Positions 32,884 through 35,645 of a stretch of 35,645 bases of DNA are shown here, piece by piece. This DNA comes from Citreicoccus inhibens (GTDB lineage Bacteria > Myxococcota > Myxococcia > Myxococcales > Myxococcaceae). The notes under the pieces are model-generated. The model had not been told where the DNA came from, ran no database searches, and saw only the letters and a program-made list of their open reading frames with translations. The first letter of the stretch is position 1. Every line of letters starts with the position of its first letter. Location: contig NZ_JAHNZT010000053.1 of the NCBI RefSeq assembly GCF_019039035.1, positions 1-35,645 on the forward strand, read 5' to 3'. Made by a program: the position numbers and the translations under genes.

Positions 32884-35106
32884 TTAGATTCGCTCGACGG
32901 AGTAGACGCCGTTGAGACGCTCGATGGTGCGCATCAAGTCCGTGAGCTGCTTGAGGTCGGAGATGGTGACCTCGAAGGTGTTCACCGCGCGGTCATCTCC
33001 CGTGGCCCGGCAGTTGGCCTGGGAGATGTTGACGCCCTTCTTGGAGAAGATGTTCGTCATGTCCGCGAGCAGGCCCGGCCGGTCCGCCGTGAGCACACGC
33101 AGGGTGACGGGCCGCTTGAAGTCGCCTCGCACGTCCCACATCACGTCCACGCGCCGCTCGGGGTCCGTGGCCAGGGCCTTCTCGCACCCCACCGTGTGCA
33201 CCGTCACGCCCCGCCCTCGGGTGATGAAGCCAGCGATGGGGTCACCCGGAACGGGGTTGCAACAGCGCCCGAAGCGCACGAGCACGTCATCCACGCCGCC
33301 AATCTGCACGCCGCTGCGGCTGCTGCGGCCCACCAGGCGCTTGGCCAGGTCGGTCATGCGAGACAGGCCCGGCAACATGGAGGAGGAGGAACCCGAGGTC
33401 CCGGTCGGCGCACCCGAAGCGTCGCTCGGCCGAGCATTCACCTCCGCGGCGCTCAGCTTCTCCTGGGGAACGAAGCGCTGGACGAGCTGCTGCGGCGTCA
33501 CCTTGCCGTAGCCAATGGCCACGAGCAGGTCGTCCTCGACGCGGAAGCCGAACTCCTCGGCGACCTTCTTCATCTCGCCGGACTTCATCTGCTTGTTGAA
33601 GTTGAGCTGGAAGCGGCGGAACTCGCGCTCCGCCAGCTCGCGTCCGAGTTGCAGGCTCTTGTCGCGCTGCTGCTGCTTGATGAAGCCGCGGATGCGCTGC
33701 TGGGCCCGGCTCGTCTTGACGAAGGTGAGCCAGTCCTTCGAGGGGTGCGCCTGGGGGCTGGTGAGCACCTCCACGGTGTCGCCGTTCTTCAGCTTGTAGC
33801 GCAGCGGGACGATCTTCCCGTTCACCTTCGCGCCCACGCACCGGCTGCCCACGTCCGAGTGGATGGCGAACGCGAAGTCCACCGGCGTGGCCCCGCGCGG
33901 CAGGCTGCGCACATCGCCCTTGGGTGTGAAGACGAAGACCTCATCGGTGAAGAGGTCCACCTTCACCGTCTCGAGGAACTCCTTCGGATCCTTGAGGTCC
34001 TGCTGCCACTCCATGAGCTGGCGCAACCACGCGAACTTCTCATCGTCCTTGGAGATGGACGCGCGCCCTTCCTTGTAGGCCCAGTGCGCGGCGATGCCTT
34101 CCTCGGCGATCTTGTGCATGTCCGGCGTGCGGATCTGCACTTCCACGCGCTCGCTCAACGGACCAATCACCGTGGTGTGCAGGGACTGGTACATGTTGGG
34201 CTTGGGGATGGCGATGAAGTCCTTGAAGCGCCCCGGCACCGGCTTCCACATCTGGTGCACCATCCCGAGCGCCTCGTAGCAGGAGGGCACCGAGGGCGTG
34301 ACGATGCGGAACGCGATGATGTCGTGGATCTGATCGAAGTCGATCCCCTGCGCCTTGATCTTCTTGTAGATGCTGTAGACGTGCTTGAAGCGACCGCTGA
34401 CCTCGCCCTTGAGGTTGCGCTCCTCCAGCTTCGAGCGCACCAGCGCGACGGTGTCCTCGATGTACTTCTCGCGCTCCTTCTTGCGCTTGTTGAGCTGCTC
34501 CTGGAGCGCGAAGAACTCCTGCGGCTTCACGTAGCGGAAGGACAGGTCCTCCAGCTCGGTCTTGATCCACGAAATGCCGAGTCGGTTGGCCAGCGGCGCG
34601 TAGATGTCCAGGGTCTCCTGGGCGATGCGCGCCTGCTTCTCCTCGGACATGTGATCCAGCGTCCGCATGTTGTGCGTGCGGTCCGCCAGCTTCACGAGGA
34701 TGACGCGGATGTCCTGCGCCATCGCGATGATCATCTTCCGGAAGTTCTCCGCCTGCTTCTCCTCTTGGGAGAGCGTCGCGGACGCGGAGAACTTGGACAG
34801 CTTGGTGACGCCGTCCACCAACTGCGCCACCTCGGGACCGAACAGCTCGGTCAGCTCCTCGGCGGTGGCGAGCGTGTCCTCGATGGTGTCGTGGAGGAGA
34901 CCCGTGACAATGGAGGCTTCGTCTAGCTTCAGCTCCGCGAGGATGCCGGCAACCTCCAGCGGATGAACCAGGTAGGGCTCCCCGGACTTGCGAAGCTGTC
35001 CCTGATGGACCTTGGCGGAGTAGACGTATGCCTTCTTGATGATGTCCAGATCAGGGTCAGGGTGGTACGAGGCAACCCGCTGGAGAATGTCGTTCAGGCG
35101 AATCAT
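32884..35106 (-). CDS. relA: Bifunctional Rel (p)ppGpp synthetase/hydrolase
   Basis: 740 residues with the full long-RSH layout. The hydrolase HD domain (about 25-180) has HPLEVA, LLHDTIEDT (HD at 72-73, ED at 76-77) and KLADRTHNMRTL, all intact. The synthetase domain (about 230-350) has RFKHVYSIYKKIKAQG, HDIIAFRIV and PGRFKDFIAIPKPNMYQSLHTTV. The RFKD (RxKD) motif is that of bifunctional Rel, not mono-functional RelA (ExDD). TGS (VFVFTPKGDVRSLPRGATPVDFAFAIHSDVG), helical and zinc-finger-like parts, and a C-terminal ACT domain (about 665-740) complete it. In M. xanthus (p)ppGpp made by this enzyme starts fruiting-body development. The start MIRLNDIL at 35106 matches relatives and has no Shine-Dalgarno sequence; ATG 35139 is the alternative. 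Confidence 0.95.
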   Translation of the reverse strand: MIRLNDILQRVASYHPDPDLDIIKKAYVYSAKVHQGQLRKSGEPYLVHPLEVAGILAELKLDEASIVTGLLHDTIEDTLATAEELTELFGPEVAQLVDGVTKLSKFSASATLSQEEKQAENFRKMIIAMAQDIRVILVKLADRTHNMRTLDHMSEEKQARIAQETLDIYAPLANRLGISWIKTELEDLSFRYVKPQEFFALQEQLNKRKKEREKYIEDTVALVRSKLEERNLKGEVSGRFKHVYSIYKKIKAQGIDFDQIHDIIAFRIVTPSVPSCYEALGMVHQMWKPVPGRFKDFIAIPKPNMYQSLHTTVIGPLSERVEVQIRTPDMHKIAEEGIAAHWAYKEGRASISKDDEKFAWLRQLMEWQQDLKDPKEFLETVKVDLFTDEVFVFTPKGDVRSLPRGATPVDFAFAIHSDVGSRCVGAKVNGKIVPLRYKLKNGDTVEVLTSPQAHPSKDWLTFVKTSRAQQRIRGFIKQQQRDKSLQLGRELAEREFRRFQLNFNKQMKSGEMKKVAEEFGFRVEDDLLVAIGYGKVTPQQLVQRFVPQEKLSAAEVNARPSDASGAPTGTSGSSSSMLPGLSRMTDLAKRLVGRSSRSGVQIGGVDDVLVRFGRCCNPVPGDPIAGFITRGRGVTVHTVGCEKALATDPERRVDVMWDVRGDFKRPVTLRVLTADRPGLLADMTNIFSKKGVNISQANCRATGDDRAVNTFEVTISDLKQLTDLMRTIERLNGVYSVERI

Positions 35107-35119
35107 CGAGGCGTTGGCA

Positions 35120-35148
35120 ATCGTAACTGCCGAAATCATGAGGGGCAA
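35120..35148 (-). promoter_or_regulatory. Possible rel promoter with overlapping inverted repeat
   Basis: On the minus strand TTGCCC, 17 nt, TACGAT: 4 of 6 matches in each box. The start site would fall about 7 nt before the rel ATG, so the mRNA would be almost leaderless, which agrees with the missing ribosome binding site. The -35 lies in one arm of the inverted repeat GGGGCAA-TG-TTGCCCC (35142-35157), a possible operator. Confidence 0.4.
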
Positions 35149-35226
35149 TGTTGCCCCGGGGTCGAATCGCGGCCCCGAGTGACCGGACCGCATGCGGCCA
35201 GCCCAGTGCCGGCGCATTTGCTTTCA

Positions 35227-35256
35227 TTGACCCGACGTTTTACGCGCCAATAGATT
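35227..35256 (+). promoter_or_regulatory. Possible sigma-70-type promoter of the zinc-ribbon gene
   Basis: TTGACC, 18 nt, TAGATT in an A/T-rich patch 11 nt before the ATG at 35267. The -35 is good and the -10 fair. It would also give a very short leader. Confidence 0.4.
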
Positions 35257-35266
35257 CGCCCCGCCC

Positions 35267-35645
35267 ATGTCACAGCTCCTGCTGTCCGCACTTCCCGTGG
35301 TGTGCCCGAACTGTGACGGCCTCAATCCGCCTCGCTCGGCGGCCTGCGCCCTGTGCAGCCAGGCACTCGTCTCGGCCCCTCCCGCCAGGCCCGTGGCGCC
35401 AGCCGGGACCCCGCCCCGCCCCCCCGCCCCCCCGCCCGCCCCCGCAGGGCGGCCGGTCGCCGTGGCCACCTTCCCCCGAGCGGGCGAGCCCACCGCGCCC
35501 CCCACTCCCCCGCCGCCCCCGAGCGCCGTGCCGCCGGGCATGAGGCCGTCCGCTCGGACGCCGCCCCCCACCGCGGCCGGTCTCCCCCTCGAGCCCCGAG
35601 CGCCCGCGCGCACCGCGCCCCCCGTGCTCGGCCCCGCCCAGGGCC
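35267..35645 (+). CDS. Zinc-ribbon, proline-rich protein, 3' end outside window
   Basis: 126 codons are visible and no stop is reached. Near the N-terminus two CxxC pairs (VVCPNCDGLN and ACALCSQAL) form a zinc ribbon. After it the chain is extended and Pro/Ala/Arg-rich (PPRPPAPPPAPAGRP, PTPPPPPSAVPPG). Zinc ribbon plus proline linker at the start of a myxobacterial protein often precedes an FHA, TPR or membrane domain, but that part lies beyond the edge. It diverges from rel. The frame on the opposite strand (129 codons) is its shadow. Confidence 0.65.
   Translation, partial: MSQLLLSALPVVCPNCDGLNPPRSAACALCSQALVSAPPARPVAPAGTPPRPPAPPPAPAGRPVAVATFPRAGEPTAPPTPPPPPSAVPPGMRPSARTPPPTAAGLPLEPRAPARTAPPVLGPAQG

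Overview
The window is about 70% G+C with very few non-coding gaps, NtrC-type enhancer-binding regulation, a fruiting-body C-signal regulatory cluster and a complete spore-coat polysaccharide operon. Together these point to a myxobacterium of the Myxococcus/Corallococcus group. The gene order (rel, act genes, exo operon within 36 kb) agrees with what I remember of the Myxococcus xanthus chromosome. I see no tRNA, rRNA, insertion sequence, prophage or CRISPR array, so this reads as core chromosome.

Left part (1-11.6 kb). The tail of a TPR membrane protein runs in from the left edge and meets, tail to tail, a nine-gene minus-strand operon that I recognise as exoA to exoI (10960 down to 782). 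The operon encodes the Wza-type export lipoprotein, an outer-membrane barrel, a Wzz-like co-polymerase, a separate tyrosine kinase, the initiating sugar-phosphate transferase, a YvcK-like protein, two FemAB/GNAT-like transferases and a DegT aminotransferase. In M. xanthus these genes make and export the spore coat polymer. The 386-bp gap upstream of exoA carries a near-consensus sigma-54 promoter, an upstream nested palindrome that contains a match to the Nla6 half-site, and a second long inverted repeat. A small membrane-protein gene diverges from the same gap. Three of the larger gaps inside the operon each hold a hairpin.

Middle part (11.6-17.6 kb). An EVE-domain protein and an APC-family permease overlap tail to tail. 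Two tandem prephenate dehydratases follow (the first fused to chorismate mutase), facing a type I-beta DAHP synthase-like enzyme with several unusual active-site residues. This is a phenylalanine/shikimate cluster.

Regulatory part (17.0-25.0 kb, all minus strand). The order of transcription is actA (degenerate receiver plus degenerate GGDEF), actB (sigma-54 activator), an extended SDR, a GNAT, a possible 33-codon micro-gene, a single-pass membrane protein, a secreted caspase-like protein with a long surface-repeat tail, and a TPR protein. The act genes control the amount and timing of C-signal in M. xanthus. Tight overlaps tie the caspase gene to the membrane-protein gene and the SDR to the GNAT.

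Right part (25-35.6 kb). This holds a glutaredoxin-like protein and a DUF4388 protein diverging from only 21 bp, a penicillin-binding transpeptidase, a two-gene ABC exporter, a TusA-like protein, an unusual triple-DsbA fusion, RidA, a bifunctional Rel (p)ppGpp synthetase/hydrolase, and the start of a zinc-ribbon, proline-rich protein that leaves the window. Starvation sensing (rel), C-signal timing (act) and spore coat (exo) therefore lie within one stretch of developmental genes.
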